Of a DNA stretch of 64,000 nt, positions 1 through 8,592 are shown one piece after another. The translations under genes and the position numbers were made by a program. This DNA comes from Streptomyces sp. Alt3 (lineage in GTDB: Bacteria; Actinomycetota; Actinomycetes; Streptomycetales; Streptomycetaceae), in NCBI RefSeq assembly GCF_030719215.1, contig NZ_CP120983.1, forward strand, positions 2,418,001 to 2,482,000. Reading direction: 5' to 3'. How positions within the stretch are numbered: position 1 is the stretch's first letter; every line of letters starts with the position of its first letter. The notes below the pieces were generated by a model that did no database searches, had not been told where the DNA came from, and was given only the letters and a program-made list of their open reading frames with translations.

Positions 1-2
1 AC

Positions 3-2330
3 GCGATGTTCACCAACCTCTCGCGCCGCAGCCAGGGCCTCATCCAGCGCCAGCTCTCGCTGATCTCCGAACTGGAGTCCCGCGAGGCCGACCCGGACCA
101 GCTGTCCTCGCTGTTCAAGCTCGACCACCTCGCGACCCGTATGCGCCGTAACGGCGAGAACCTCCTCGTCCTCGCGGGTGAGGAGCCCGGTCGCCGGTGG
201 ACCCGGCCCGTGCCGCTGGTCGACGTGCTCCGTGCCGCCGCCTCCGAGGTGGAGCAGTACGAGCGCATCGAACTGGCCGCGGTGCCCGCCACCGAGGTCG
301 CAGGCCGTGTGGTCAACGACCTCGTGCACCTGCTCGCCGAGCTGCTGGAGAACGCCACGTCGTTCTCCTCGCCGCAGACGAAGGTGCGGGTCACCGGTCA
401 CGCGCTGCCCGACGGCCGTGTGCTCGTCGAGATCCACGACACCGGTATCGGCCTGTCCCCCGAGGACCTGGCCGCGATCAACGAGCGGCTCGCCGCGCCG
501 CCCACCGTGGACGTCTCGGTCTCGCGCCGCATGGGTCTGTTCGTGGTCGGCCGTCTGTCACTGCGTCACGGCATCCGTATCCAGCTGCGGCCCTCCGACT
601 CCGGCGGCACGACCGCACTGGTCATGCTTCCCATGGAGGTCGCGCACGGCGGCAAGCAGCCGCCGAAGCCGGCTCAGGGCAAGGGCCCGCAGGGCGGCGC
701 CCCGGGTGGGCTGCTGGGCGGCGGTGCTCCCGCCTCCGGCGGCCAGCGTCCGGGTCTCGGTGGTTCCGGGTCGGCCCCCGCCATGGGGCTGGGCTCGTCC
801 GCTCCGCGCGGGCAGGTCGGTGCGGGTTCCGCACCGCGGGCCGCGCTGCCCTCACGCGACGGCGGAGCGCGTCAGCCGGGCCTCGGCCAGCAGGGTCCTT
901 CCCTGCCCGGTCAGGGCCGGACCGAGGGCCCGCGTCAGGGCGGCGGTCTCGCCGGTGCCTTCACCGGCGGCGCCCGGCCCGGCGCACGCTCCCCGCAGGA
1001 CCCCTCGGCCGGTGCGGACTCCGGCCGGCCCAACCTCTTCGGGCACTCCGGCCAGCAGAGCGGTCCGCCCGCGCGGCAGACTCCGCAGCCGCAGGCCCAG
1101 CTCGGACAGGGCGGGCCGCAGCAGCCCGGCGGCCCCGGCCGTCAGCTTCCGCCCTCCGGCGGACCGCGTGCCGAGCTGCCCGGTGGCAACCCGCAGCCGC
1201 AGCGCCCGCAGAACACCAGCTGGGGCGTCGAGGAGCAGGGTGCCGCCAGGCGTCCGCAGCCGGACTCCGCGCGCGGTCACGAGGAGCACGACGCAGGCCG
1301 CTTCGCCAGGCCGGGCACCTCCGGGCCGAACCAGCCGTTCAGCCCGCCGAACCAGCGTCCGCCGATGGACGACCGTCAGGGCCCGGCCGCCACCGCGGAG
1401 TTCGCCCGTCCGGACTTCTCGGCACCGCAGGCGCCCATGGCCCCGCAGGGCCAGGACCCGGCGAGCACCGCGCAGTTCGCCCGCCCCGACTTCAACGCCC
1501 CGATGCCGCAGGACCAGGGCTTCGGCGGCCAGGCCCCGATGTCCCAGGACCAGGGCTTCGGCGGCCAGGCCCCGATGTCCCAGAACCAGGGCTTCGGCAA
1601 CCAGGCCTCCATGCCGCAGGACCAGGGCTTCGGCAACCAGGGCCCGATGTCCCAGAACCAGGGCTTCGGCAACCAGGCCTCCATGCCGCAGGACCAGGGC
1701 TTCGGAGCCCAGGCCCCGCAGCACCCGCAGGCACCCGCACCTCGCCGCGGCGACGACGCCGGGTTCGGCGCGCCGCTTCCGCCGGCCCCGGCCGCGGGTG
1801 AGCTGCCGCGACGCCCCGCCCTGCCGCAGCAGTCCGAGGCACTGCCACCGGCCGGTCCCGGTGACGGGCGCACGCCGCTGTACGACACGCTGGAGACGAA
1901 CTGGTTCCACGGACCGCAGCAGGGCGGCCAGCAGCCGCCCGCCGCGCCGCAGGCACCGGCCGCTCCCCAGCCCGCCGACGTCCCGCCCCCGGCGATGCCG
2001 CGGCGCGGTGCGGCCGACACCGGCGCCACCAGTTCGTGGCGCGCTTCGCCCAACGACGAGCTCGTGCGTCAGGCGGAGCGGGTCAAGAAGCCCGCAGCGG
2101 GCGGGATCACCACCTCCGGACTGCCCCGTCGTGTCCCACGTGCCAATTTGGTTCCGGGCACTGCTCAGCAGCAGAATCATCAGTCCGGACCTCAGGTCTC
2201 GCGTGCGCCGGATGACGTACGCGGCCGTCTGACCAATCTCCGCCGGGGCATCCAGCAGGGACGACAGGCCAACACCGGCTCGTCTACCGGCAGTTTCCAA
2301 CTCGGCCCCACTCACCAGCAGGAGCGTTAG
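3..2330 (+). CDS. cvnA: CvnA-type sensor histidine kinase-like protein of conservon 1 (5' end outside the window)
   Basis: The frame is open at the left edge, so the visible 775 residues are only the C-terminal part. Alignment by eye with the complete paralogue at 4207-7398 shows that the sensing, transmembrane and HAMP parts are missing from view. The visible part starts at the conserved FTNLSRRSQ segment. It continues through FKLDHLATRMRRNGE (H-box region), ELLENAT (N-box) and DTGIGL (G1 box), an HATPase_c fold of about 215 residues. The rest is a disordered Gly/Pro/Gln-rich tail ending in a conserved SGLPRRVP..N...RGRLTNLRRG motif shared with the paralogue. Conservon CvnA proteins sit in the membrane and work with CvnB-D as a G-protein-like signalling complex. 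The stop abuts the cvnB start. The family is certain; the stimulus is unknown. Confidence 0.93.
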   Translation, partial: AMFTNLSRRSQGLIQRQLSLISELESREADPDQLSSLFKLDHLATRMRRNGENLLVLAGEEPGRRWTRPVPLVDVLRAAASEVEQYERIELAAVPATEVAGRVVNDLVHLLAELLENATSFSSPQTKVRVTGHALPDGRVLVEIHDTGIGLSPEDLAAINERLAAPPTVDVSVSRRMGLFVVGRLSLRHGIRIQLRPSDSGGTTALVMLPMEVAHGGKQPPKPAQGKGPQGGAPGGLLGGGAPASGGQRPGLGGSGSAPAMGLGSSAPRGQVGAGSAPRAALPSRDGGARQPGLGQQGPSLPGQGRTEGPRQGGGLAGAFTGGARPGARSPQDPSAGADSGRPNLFGHSGQQSGPPARQTPQPQAQLGQGGPQQPGGPGRQLPPSGGPRAELPGGNPQPQRPQNTSWGVEEQGAARRPQPDSARGHEEHDAGRFARPGTSGPNQPFSPPNQRPPMDDRQGPAATAEFARPDFSAPQAPMAPQGQDPASTAQFARPDFNAPMPQDQGFGGQAPMSQDQGFGGQAPMSQNQGFGNQASMPQDQGFGNQGPMSQNQGFGNQASMPQDQGFGAQAPQHPQAPAPRRGDDAGFGAPLPPAPAAGELPRRPALPQQSEALPPAGPGDGRTPLYDTLETNWFHGPQQGGQQPPAAPQAPAAPQPADVPPPAMPRRGAADTGATSSWRASPNDELVRQAERVKKPAAGGITTSGLPRRVPRANLVPGTAQQQNHQSGPQVSRAPDDVRGRLTNLRRGIQQGRQANTGSSTGSFQLGPTHQQER
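1500..1715 (+). repeat. Six tandem 36-bp repeats inside cvnA
   Basis: Six in-frame copies of a 12-residue unit (P/S-M-P/S-Q-D/N-Q-G-F-G-x-Q-A/G) lie in the disordered tail. The units alternate between two subtypes, PMSQNQGFGNQA and SMPQDQGFGNQG, so duplication of pairs of units is likely. The tail of the paralogue at 4207-7398 does not contain this array. Confidence 0.9.
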
Positions 2331-2753
2331 TTGAGCCCGATGAGTCAGGCCGCACAGAATCTGAACTGGCTGATCACCAACTTCGTGGACAACACCCCAG
2401 GGGTGTCCCACACGGTGGTGGTCTCCGCGGACGGCCTGCTGCTGGCGATGTCCGAAGGTTTCCCGCGCGACCGCGCCGATCAGCTGGCGGCTGTCGCCTC
2501 CGGTCTGACGTCGCTGACCGCGGGTGCCTCCCGGATCTTCGAAGGCGGCGCCGTGAGCCAGACGGTCGTGGAGATGGAGAGGGGATTCCTCTTCCTCATG
2601 TCCATCTCCGACGGATCGTCGCTCGCCGTCCTCGCACACCCGGACGCGGACATCGGTCTGGTCGGGTACGAGATGGCTCTCCTCGTGGACCGCGCGGGGA
2701 CCGTCCTCACCCCTGACCTCCGCGCCGAGCTACAAGGAAGTCTGCTCCACTAG
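2331..2753 (+). CDS. cvnB: CvnB, roadblock/LC7-family protein of conservon 1
   Basis: 140 residues, a single roadblock/LC7 domain (SHTVVVSADGLLLAMSEG, then the helix RADQLAAVASGLTSL). In conservons this family is the MglB-like partner of the CvnD GTPase and the CvnA kinase at the membrane. The start is TTG 2331, directly after the cvnA stop. It is chosen because the paralogue at 7400 starts with GTG at the equivalent codon; ATG 2340 is the alternative. The protein differs from the second CvnB at only a handful of positions, for example SQTVV versus NQTVV and the final residue H versus N. Confidence 0.95.
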   Translation: MSPMSQAAQNLNWLITNFVDNTPGVSHTVVVSADGLLLAMSEGFPRDRADQLAAVASGLTSLTAGASRIFEGGAVSQTVVEMERGFLFLMSISDGSSLAVLAHPDADIGLVGYEMALLVDRAGTVLTPDLRAELQGSLLH

Positions 2754-2887
2754 ACGGCCATGCGGCAGACACCTGACACGATCCCCCCAGGTACTACTCG
2801 AAACCCTCACCCGTCCGGCCGAAACAGCCCCTCACCGGCCACCTTCAGACGGCAAGCCGACACCCTGCTGTCACGCCCGGAGGATTT

Positions 2888-3295
2888 ATGACCCCGCCAC
2901 CCGCCTCACCTGATCCGTACGGCGCACTGCACCACGCGTCGTACGACGGTGAAGGCGATCAGCCGCTGGTGCGCCCGTACGCCATGACCGGCGGCCGGAC
3001 CCGGCCGCGCTACCAGCTCGCGATAGAGGCGCTGGTCAGCACCACCGCGGACCCCGCCCATCTCGGGACCCTGCTGCCCGAGCACCAGCGGATCTGCCAC
3101 CTGTGCCGTGAGGTCAAGTCGGTGGCCGAGGTCTCGGCCCTGCTGTCCATGCCCCTGGGTGTGGCACGGATCCTCGTGGCGGACCTGGCGGAAGCCGGCA
3201 TGGTGGCCATCCACCAGCCGGGCAACGGAGAGGCCGGCGGCGCGCCGGATGTAACACTGCTCGAAAGGGTGCTCAGTGGACTTCGCAAGCTCTAG
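2888..3295 (+). CDS. cvnC: CvnC, DUF742 protein of conservon 1
   Basis: 135 residues of the DUF742 family. A short leader is followed by LVRPYAMTGGRTRPRY, the hallmark opening of the family. Next comes a winged-helix-like part (HQRICHLCREVKSVAEVSAL, then a helix ending at DLAEAGMVAIHQP) and the invariant end TLLERVLSGLRKL. ATG 2888 follows a good ribosome site (ggagg). The last 20 bases overlap cvnD, typical translational coupling in conservons. DUF742 proteins are usually part of the complex between roadblock protein and GTPase; the molecular role is not settled. Confidence 0.93.
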   Translation: MTPPPASPDPYGALHHASYDGEGDQPLVRPYAMTGGRTRPRYQLAIEALVSTTADPAHLGTLLPEHQRICHLCREVKSVAEVSALLSMPLGVARILVADLAEAGMVAIHQPGNGEAGGAPDVTLLERVLSGLRKL

Positions 3296-3857
3296 CGGCG
3301 GTACGGCCCGCTCCACCACCTCGGCGAAGATCGTGGTGGCAGGGGGCTTCGGCGTGGGTAAGACCACGTTTGTCGGTGCCGTTTCGGAGATCAATCCGCT
3401 GCGCACCGAAGCCGTGATGACGTCCGCGTCCGCGGGCATCGACGACCTGACCCACACCGGGGACAAGACCACCACCACCGTGGCCATGGACTTCGGACGC
3501 ATCACCCTGGACCAGGACCTGATCCTCTACCTGTTCGGCACCCCCGGACAGGACCGCTTCTGGTTCATGTGGGACGACCTGGTCCGCGGCGCCATCGGCG
3601 CCGTCGTCCTCGTCGACACCCGACGCCTCGCCGACTGCTTCCCCGCGGTCGACTACTTCGAGAACAGCGGCCTCCCCTTCGTCATCGCCCTCAACGGCTT
3701 CGACGGACACCAGCCCTACACACCCGACGAAGTACGCGAAGCACTCCAGATCGGCCCGGACGCTCCGATCATCACGACGGACGCCCGCCACCGCGCGGAC
3801 GCCAAGAGTGGCTTGATCACCCTGGTCGAGCACGCCCTGATGGCCCGGCTGAAGTAG
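3276..3857 (+). CDS. cvnD: CvnD, small Ras-like GTPase of conservon 1
   Basis: 193 residues from a GTG start inside the end of cvnC. The P-loop is GGFGVGKTT (near residues 27-35). The switch II/G3 region reads LFGTPGQDRFWFMWDD, and ALNGFDGH supplies an N-x-x-D-like G4 element. This is the MglA/Arf-like GTPase family (ATP_bind_1) that closes each conservon. It should be cytosolic and membrane-recruited by its partners. About 458 bp of the gene is the same as the cvnD at 8573-9154, suggesting recent gene conversion. A strong hairpin follows the stop. Confidence 0.95.
   Translation: MDFASSSGGTARSTTSAKIVVAGGFGVGKTTFVGAVSEINPLRTEAVMTSASAGIDDLTHTGDKTTTTVAMDFGRITLDQDLILYLFGTPGQDRFWFMWDDLVRGAIGAVVLVDTRRLADCFPAVDYFENSGLPFVIALNGFDGHQPYTPDEVREALQIGPDAPIITTDARHRADAKSGLITLVEHALMARLK
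3304..3761 (+). repeat. Nearly perfect direct repeat: cvnD tract shared with 8601-9058
   Basis: Comparing the two cvnD genes base by base, I find no difference between 3304-3761 and 8601-9058. Substitutions start on both flanks (3302-3303, and 3762 onward). The flanking cvnC and cvnA genes have diverged much more, so the tract looks homogenised by gene conversion. Confidence 0.8.
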
Positions 3858-3894
3858 CCGCAAGTCGGGAGCGATCTACGGAAGTTGTTGTAGT

Positions 3895-3938
3895 CACGCG
3901 GGGGCGGGCTGTGTCGTTTGACACGCCCCGCCCCCGTG
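3895..3938 (+). terminator. Terminator hairpin after conservon 1
   Basis: Long GC-rich inverted repeat, core ggggcgggctgtgtc / gacacgccccgcccc with a 4-base loop. It starts 38 bases after the cvnD stop. Confidence 0.85.
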
Positions 3939-4010
3939 TTCATAACATTTCGACAGTGAAATGGGGCTCTGCCGATACCCGACGCGCACGGTCGGTACCG
4001 CTCTGCTCAT

Positions 4011-4043
4011 GCGAGCCTCGCCTTTTGGCGGGGCTCGCTCTTT
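4011..4043 (+). terminator. Second hairpin with T-rich tail before conservon 2
   Basis: Arms gcgagcctcgcc / ggcggggctcgc (one G-T pair) around a tttt loop, followed by tcttta. It may back up the first hairpin, or act as an attenuator if the conservon 2 promoter lies upstream. Confidence 0.7.
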
Positions 4044-4206
4044 ATGCCCGTTTTATCGGCGACCGGCCGTACTCGGAATCACTCATTCCGACTGTTTGGA
4101 ACGCGACCGGTCCGCGTGCTGCAATGCCTCGAACTACCGAGCAGTACGGCCCCTGAACGATAATCCGGCACAACGTAGGTGCCGACGCCGAGAGGTTGTT
4201 GGTCGA

Positions 4207-7200
4207 GTGAGGCGAAGCAACGAGGGCTCCGCGGCGCAGCCGGAGCGGGGCAATTTCACGCCACCGCCGCGTGCTGCGGTGTCCCCGCCTGCGGACACGT
4301 CGTCCGAGGCGGAACCGGCAGGCGGCAGCACCAGTCGGCTGTCGCCCCGGAACTGGCGCGTGCCCACCCGTCTGAACGCGATTCTCCTGATTCCGGCCCT
4401 CGTCGGTCTGGTCATGGGCGGCTTCCAGGTGAAGGGGTCGGTCGACACCTGGAACGAGGCTCAGGACGCGGAGAAGACCGCCCTGGTCGTCCGGGCAGCC
4501 GCGGAGTACGGGCAGGCACTGCTGAACGAGCGTGACCTCACCGCTCAGCCCCTGCTGTCGAACAAGCGCACCGCCGCCGAGGTGGAGAAGGTGCGCGCCA
4601 CTACGGACAGCGCCGCGCAGAAGTTCGACGCGGCCGTGAAGAACATGCCGGACAAGGAGGGCCTCCACCGCCGCCTGAAGCTGTTCGAGGTGGAGGAGCC
4701 GCTGCTCCCCGAGCTGCGCAAGGCCGCTTACGCCGAGGCCATGGACCCGGTGAAGACGGAGGAGGGGTACACCAAGGTCCAGCACTCGCTGATGGAGTTC
4801 TCCAACGAGCTCGGCCTGGGTACCGGCAACATCACCAGCTACGGCCGGACCGTGTACGCGATCGAGCTGGCCAAGGCCGCAGAATCGCTTCAGCGCTCGA
4901 TCGGCATGCACCTGCTGGTGCGTCCGAGCCAGGAGGAACGCAAGTTCAACGGCCAGGTGACGGCGTTCAGCTCGTACAACTACCTGGAGCAGATCGCCCT
5001 CGGTGAGTTCGTCTCCGGTGGTACGGAGGCCGACGCCGCCCGGCTGAAGGAAGTCATGGCCGGCAAGGCCGCCGAGGGGGCCGCGCAGCTGAAGGCCGCC
5101 GCGGCGCAGGCCAAGGCGGCGGACAAGCCCTTCGTGGCGCCCCCGAGCATCGACGGTTCGGTCTTCGACGGCATGGCCCAGCAGATCGGCCAGGGCAGGA
5201 CGCCCGAGGAGCTGGAGGCCAAGGGAATCACCCCCGAGACCTGGATGGCCGCGTCCACCGCGAAGTTCGACGGCTACACCACGGTCGAGAACGAGCTCGT
5301 CGACAAGGCGGTGACCGAGGCGGCGGAGATCTCGACCGACGCCCGCAACGACGCCATCCTGAACGCCGCGATCGTGATCGTCGCGCTGCTGGCGGCCTTC
5401 ATCATCGCCGGGCTCATGGCTCGCCAGATGAGCCGCTCGATGCGTCAGCTGCGTACGGCCGCCTTCGGCATCGCCGAGCAGCGGCTGCCGATGCTGGTCG
5501 ACCAGCTGTCGCGGACCGAGCCCGGCCGGGTGGACACCCGGGTGCAGCCGATCCCGATCAACAGCCAGGACGAGATCGGCGAGGTCGCCCGCGCCTTCGA
5601 CCAGGTGCACCGCGAGGCCGTGCGGCTCGCCGCCGAGCAGGCCATGCTGCGGGGCAACGTCAACGCGATCTTCACCAACCTGTCGCGCCGCAACCAGTCG
5701 CTCATCGAGGGCCAGCTGACCCTCATCACCGACCTGGAGAACAACGAGGCCGACCCGGACCAGCTGGAGAGCCTCTTCAAGCTGGACCACCTGGCCACGC
5801 GTATGCGCCGTAACGGCGAGAACCTCCTCGTCCTCGCGGGCGAGGAGCCCGGCCGCCGCTGGAACCAGCCGGTGCCGCTGGTCGACGTGCTGCGTGCCGC
5901 CTCCTCCGAGGTGGAGTCCTACGAGCGCATCGAGCTCACCGGTGTGCCGGAGAGCGAGATCCACGGCCAGGCCGTGACCGACCTCGTGCACCTGCTGGCC
6001 GAGCTGCTGGAGAACGCCACCACCTTCTCCTCGCCGCAGACCAAGGTCCGGGTCACGGCGACCCGGCTCCCCGACGGCCGCGTCATGGTCGAGATCCACG
6101 ACAAGGGCATCGGCCTCACCGCCGAGGACTTCGCGGACATCAACCACAAGCTGGCCAACCCGCCGACCGTGGACGCCGCGGTGTCCCAGCGGATGGGTCT
6201 GTTCGTGGTCGGCCGGCTGGCCGACCGGCACGGCATCCGCGTCCAGCTGCGACCCTCGGGCGAGCAGGCCGGAACCACGTCGCTGGTCATGCTGCCCGAC
6301 GCCATCACCCATGGTGGCGGTGGCGAGGCGGCCCAGGACGGCGACTTCACCGTCTCCTCGATCATGCCCGAGCAGCAGCAGCCGGCTCAGGCCTTCGACC
6401 CGACGCCGCAGCCCCTCCCGATGCGCACGGCGGCGGAGCTCGGCTTCGACGACTCCCGCTACGACACCCCGGCGGCGGACTCCCCGCAGCTGGACCCGGT
6501 GAACCGTTCGCTGATGCGTGAGGAGCGCCGGGCTGCGCTGGAGGCCCAGACGGGCGGCGAGCACACGCCCTTCCAGCAGGAGAACGCCGCCGGGCAGCAC
6601 CAGGAGTACCCCCAGGAGCAGTACGGCCAGGCGCCTTACGCTCCCGAGCAGTACGCCCAGGAACAGCAGGAGTACACGCAGCCCGGTTACGAGGGCGGCT
6701 ACGACCCTTACGCCGGCAACGGTTTCCAGGATCCGCAGCAGAACTCCTATGCGGAAGCCGCGTATGGCGCTCCGGACGGCCGGCAGGAGCAGTACGCCGA
6801 CCAGTTCGCCCCGCAGGACGGCGCCTCCCACCAGGGCGAGTGGGCCGACCAGGGTTCGTACCAAGGGGCCTTCGATCCCCTGGCACAGCCCGAAGCGGAA
6901 TCCGTACCAAGCACTCCCGCCGGGACACAGGAACACGTAGGCTTCGACCGCCCGGGACCGACCCCGAGCCCCGGTCAGGACCTGACCGAGGCGGGTCTCC
7001 CGCGTCGTGGCGGCCAGCAGCACTGGCAGCCCACCGGTCGCGGAAACGATCAGCCCGCCCCGCCGGAGCAGCGGCAGCGGCCGGTGCCGGAACAGCCGCA
7101 GGAGCCTGCCGCGGGGGAAGGCCCCGAGGACTGGCGCTCGGCGAACGACGAGCGCTGGGAGCGGGCCGAGAAGCTCAAGGATCCGAAGGCGGGCGGGATC

Positions 7201-7398
7201 ACTCCTTCCGGTCTTCCCCGGCGCGTGCCCAAGGCCAATCTGGTCGAGGGCACGGCGGAGCAGACCCAGCAGGGCGGCCCACAGGTCTCCCGCGCTCCTG
7301 AGGACGTGCGGGGCAGGTTGAGCAACCTGCGCCGTGGGGTCCTGAGGGGGCGTACCGCGGGGTCGGACACAAGTAATACCTACAACCAGGAGCGTTAG
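4207..7398 (+). CDS. cvnA: CvnA, nitrate-sensor-like membrane histidine kinase of conservon 2
   Basis: About 1063 residues. GTG 4207 is chosen because the family typically begins MRRS...GNFTPPPR; a gagagg lies about 12 bases upstream. A disordered N-terminus of about 50 residues leads into a first membrane helix (LNAILLIPALVGLVMG). An extracytoplasmic NIT (nitrate/nitrite-sensing-like) helical domain follows, then a second membrane helix (AAIVIVALLAAFIIAGLM), HAMP, and the kinase part with KLDHLATRMRRNGE, ELLENAT and DKGIGL. A long Gln/Tyr/Pro-rich tail ends in the motif shared with conservon 1. The stop lies one base before the cvnB GTG. The ligand cannot be read from sequence. Confidence 0.93.
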   Translation: MRRSNEGSAAQPERGNFTPPPRAAVSPPADTSSEAEPAGGSTSRLSPRNWRVPTRLNAILLIPALVGLVMGGFQVKGSVDTWNEAQDAEKTALVVRAAAEYGQALLNERDLTAQPLLSNKRTAAEVEKVRATTDSAAQKFDAAVKNMPDKEGLHRRLKLFEVEEPLLPELRKAAYAEAMDPVKTEEGYTKVQHSLMEFSNELGLGTGNITSYGRTVYAIELAKAAESLQRSIGMHLLVRPSQEERKFNGQVTAFSSYNYLEQIALGEFVSGGTEADAARLKEVMAGKAAEGAAQLKAAAAQAKAADKPFVAPPSIDGSVFDGMAQQIGQGRTPEELEAKGITPETWMAASTAKFDGYTTVENELVDKAVTEAAEISTDARNDAILNAAIVIVALLAAFIIAGLMARQMSRSMRQLRTAAFGIAEQRLPMLVDQLSRTEPGRVDTRVQPIPINSQDEIGEVARAFDQVHREAVRLAAEQAMLRGNVNAIFTNLSRRNQSLIEGQLTLITDLENNEADPDQLESLFKLDHLATRMRRNGENLLVLAGEEPGRRWNQPVPLVDVLRAASSEVESYERIELTGVPESEIHGQAVTDLVHLLAELLENATTFSSPQTKVRVTATRLPDGRVMVEIHDKGIGLTAEDFADINHKLANPPTVDAAVSQRMGLFVVGRLADRHGIRVQLRPSGEQAGTTSLVMLPDAITHGGGGEAAQDGDFTVSSIMPEQQQPAQAFDPTPQPLPMRTAAELGFDDSRYDTPAADSPQLDPVNRSLMREERRAALEAQTGGEHTPFQQENAAGQHQEYPQEQYGQAPYAPEQYAQEQQEYTQPGYEGGYDPYAGNGFQDPQQNSYAEAAYGAPDGRQEQYADQFAPQDGASHQGEWADQGSYQGAFDPLAQPEAESVPSTPAGTQEHVGFDRPGPTPSPGQDLTEAGLPRRGGQQHWQPTGRGNDQPAPPEQRQRPVPEQPQEPAAGEGPEDWRSANDERWERAEKLKDPKAGGITPSGLPRRVPKANLVEGTAEQTQQGGPQVSRAPEDVRGRLSNLRRGVLRGRTAGSDTSNTYNQER

Positions 7399-7399
7399 T

Positions 7400-7822
7400 G
7401 TGAGCCCGATGAGCCAGGCGGCGCAGAATCTCAACTGGTTGATCACCAACTTCGTGGACAACACCCCAGGGGTGTCCCACACGGTGGTGGTCTCCGCCGA
7501 CGGACTCCTGCTGGCGATGTCCGAAGGTTTCCCGCGCGACCGCGCCGATCAGCTGGCGGCCGTCGCCTCCGGTCTGACGTCGCTGACCGCGGGTGCCTCC
7601 CGGATCTTCGAAGGCGGCGCCGTGAATCAGACCGTTGTGGAGATGGAGCGGGGATTCCTCTTCATCATGTCCATCTCCGACGGATCTTCGCTCGCCGTCC
7701 TCTCCCACCCGGACGCCGACATCGGCCTGGTTGGGTACGAAATGGCACTTCTCGTGGACCGTGCAGGAAGTGTTCTCACCCCGGATCTCCGCGCCGAACT
7801 CCAGGGAAGTCTTCTTAACTAA
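7400..7822 (+). CDS. cvnB: CvnB, roadblock/LC7-family protein of conservon 2
   Basis: 140 residues, a single roadblock/LC7 domain almost the same as the CvnB at 2331-2753. GTG 7400 follows the cvnA stop with one base between, so the two are translationally coupled; gagcg precedes it. It should form the MglB-like scaffold of its complex. Because the two CvnB proteins are so alike, cross-talk between the two conservons is plausible. Confidence 0.95.
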   Translation: MSPMSQAAQNLNWLITNFVDNTPGVSHTVVVSADGLLLAMSEGFPRDRADQLAAVASGLTSLTAGASRIFEGGAVNQTVVEMERGFLFIMSISDGSSLAVLSHPDADIGLVGYEMALLVDRAGSVLTPDLRAELQGSLLN

Positions 7823-7911
7823 TAGACAGACAGTGCGTTTCTCGTCACCGCGCCATAAGGTGCGGTGGCGCGGCACCACTGGGATGGCGAACGGCAGTCG
7901 GAGGAGGAAAC

Positions 7912-8592
7912 GTGGCAGCACCCACAGGCGGACACCCGTACGAGGGTGGTCAGCGGGTTCCGGGTGAGCAGGGCGAGAGCCGTTACGACACCCCCTCCAT
8001 GCCCGGCAGACAGGGCCCGCAAGACCCTTACCAGCCGTATCAGCAGCCGTATCAGCCGTACCAGCAGACCCATCAGGGCGCGCAGGACGGCGACTGGCAG
8101 CAGCACGGCTCCGGGTGGCAGCAGCAGCAACCGCCGCAGTACCAGCAGCAGCCGCAGCACGAACAGCAGCCGCCGCAGCGGTACGAGACGCCGCCTTCGC
8201 GCATCCAGCCCGTCCAGCGCCAGGCCCCGGCGCCCGCCAAACCGGCGGCACACAACCCGCTGGTGCGCCCGTACGCCATGACCGGCGGCCGGACCCGGCC
8301 GCGCTACCAGCTGGCCATCGAGGCGCTGGTCAGCACCACGGCCGATCCGTCACGGCTGCAAGGGCAGTTGCCCGAGCACCAGCGGATCTGCCGGCTCTGC
8401 ATCGAGATCAAGTCGGTGGCCGAGGTGTCGGCCCTCCTCTCGATCCCGCTCGGCGTTGCCCGGATCCTCGTCGCCGACCTGGCGGAGGCCGGACTCGTCG
8501 CTATCCATCAGCCCGGCGGCGACGAGGCCGCCGGCGGCCAACCAGATGTGACACTGCTCGAAAGGGTGCTCAGTGGACTTCGCAAGCTCTAG
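7912..8592 (+). CDS. cvnC: CvnC, DUF742 protein of conservon 2 with a long Gln-rich N-terminus
   Basis: 226 residues. GTG 7912 has an excellent ribosome site (ggaggaggaaac). About the first 115 residues are low-complexity, with repeated PYQQPYQPYQQ and WQQQQPPQYQQQ runs. The DUF742 domain (LVRPYAMTGGRTRPRY to TLLERVLSGLRKL) then matches the 135-residue CvnC of conservon 1. The extension is the main difference between the two and may give complex-specific recruitment. It overlaps cvnD by 20 bases exactly as in conservon 1. Confidence 0.93.
   Translation: MAAPTGGHPYEGGQRVPGEQGESRYDTPSMPGRQGPQDPYQPYQQPYQPYQQTHQGAQDGDWQQHGSGWQQQQPPQYQQQPQHEQQPPQRYETPPSRIQPVQRQAPAPAKPAAHNPLVRPYAMTGGRTRPRYQLAIEALVSTTADPSRLQGQLPEHQRICRLCIEIKSVAEVSALLSIPLGVARILVADLAEAGLVAIHQPGGDEAAGGQPDVTLLERVLSGLRKL

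Larger units (their letters stand above)
3858..4206. other. Intergenic region between conservons 1 and 2
   Basis: 349 bases without a convincing gene. It holds two successive terminator-like hairpins (3895-3938 and 4011-4043), then about 160 less GC-rich bases that should carry the promoter of conservon 2. The second cvnA frame can be read back to 3961, but that part has no family similarity and crosses the hairpin. Confidence 0.6.

Noticed and set aside
178..2232. Long Arg/Pro/Ser-rich frames over the first cvnA and on its opposite strand
   Set aside because: They are shadows of the high third-position GC of the real kinase frame and show no family similarity.
3961..4206. N-terminal extension of the second cvnA from ATG 3961
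   Set aside because: Covers a terminator hairpin and has no family similarity; conservon CvnA proteins start near MRRS...GNFTPPPR.
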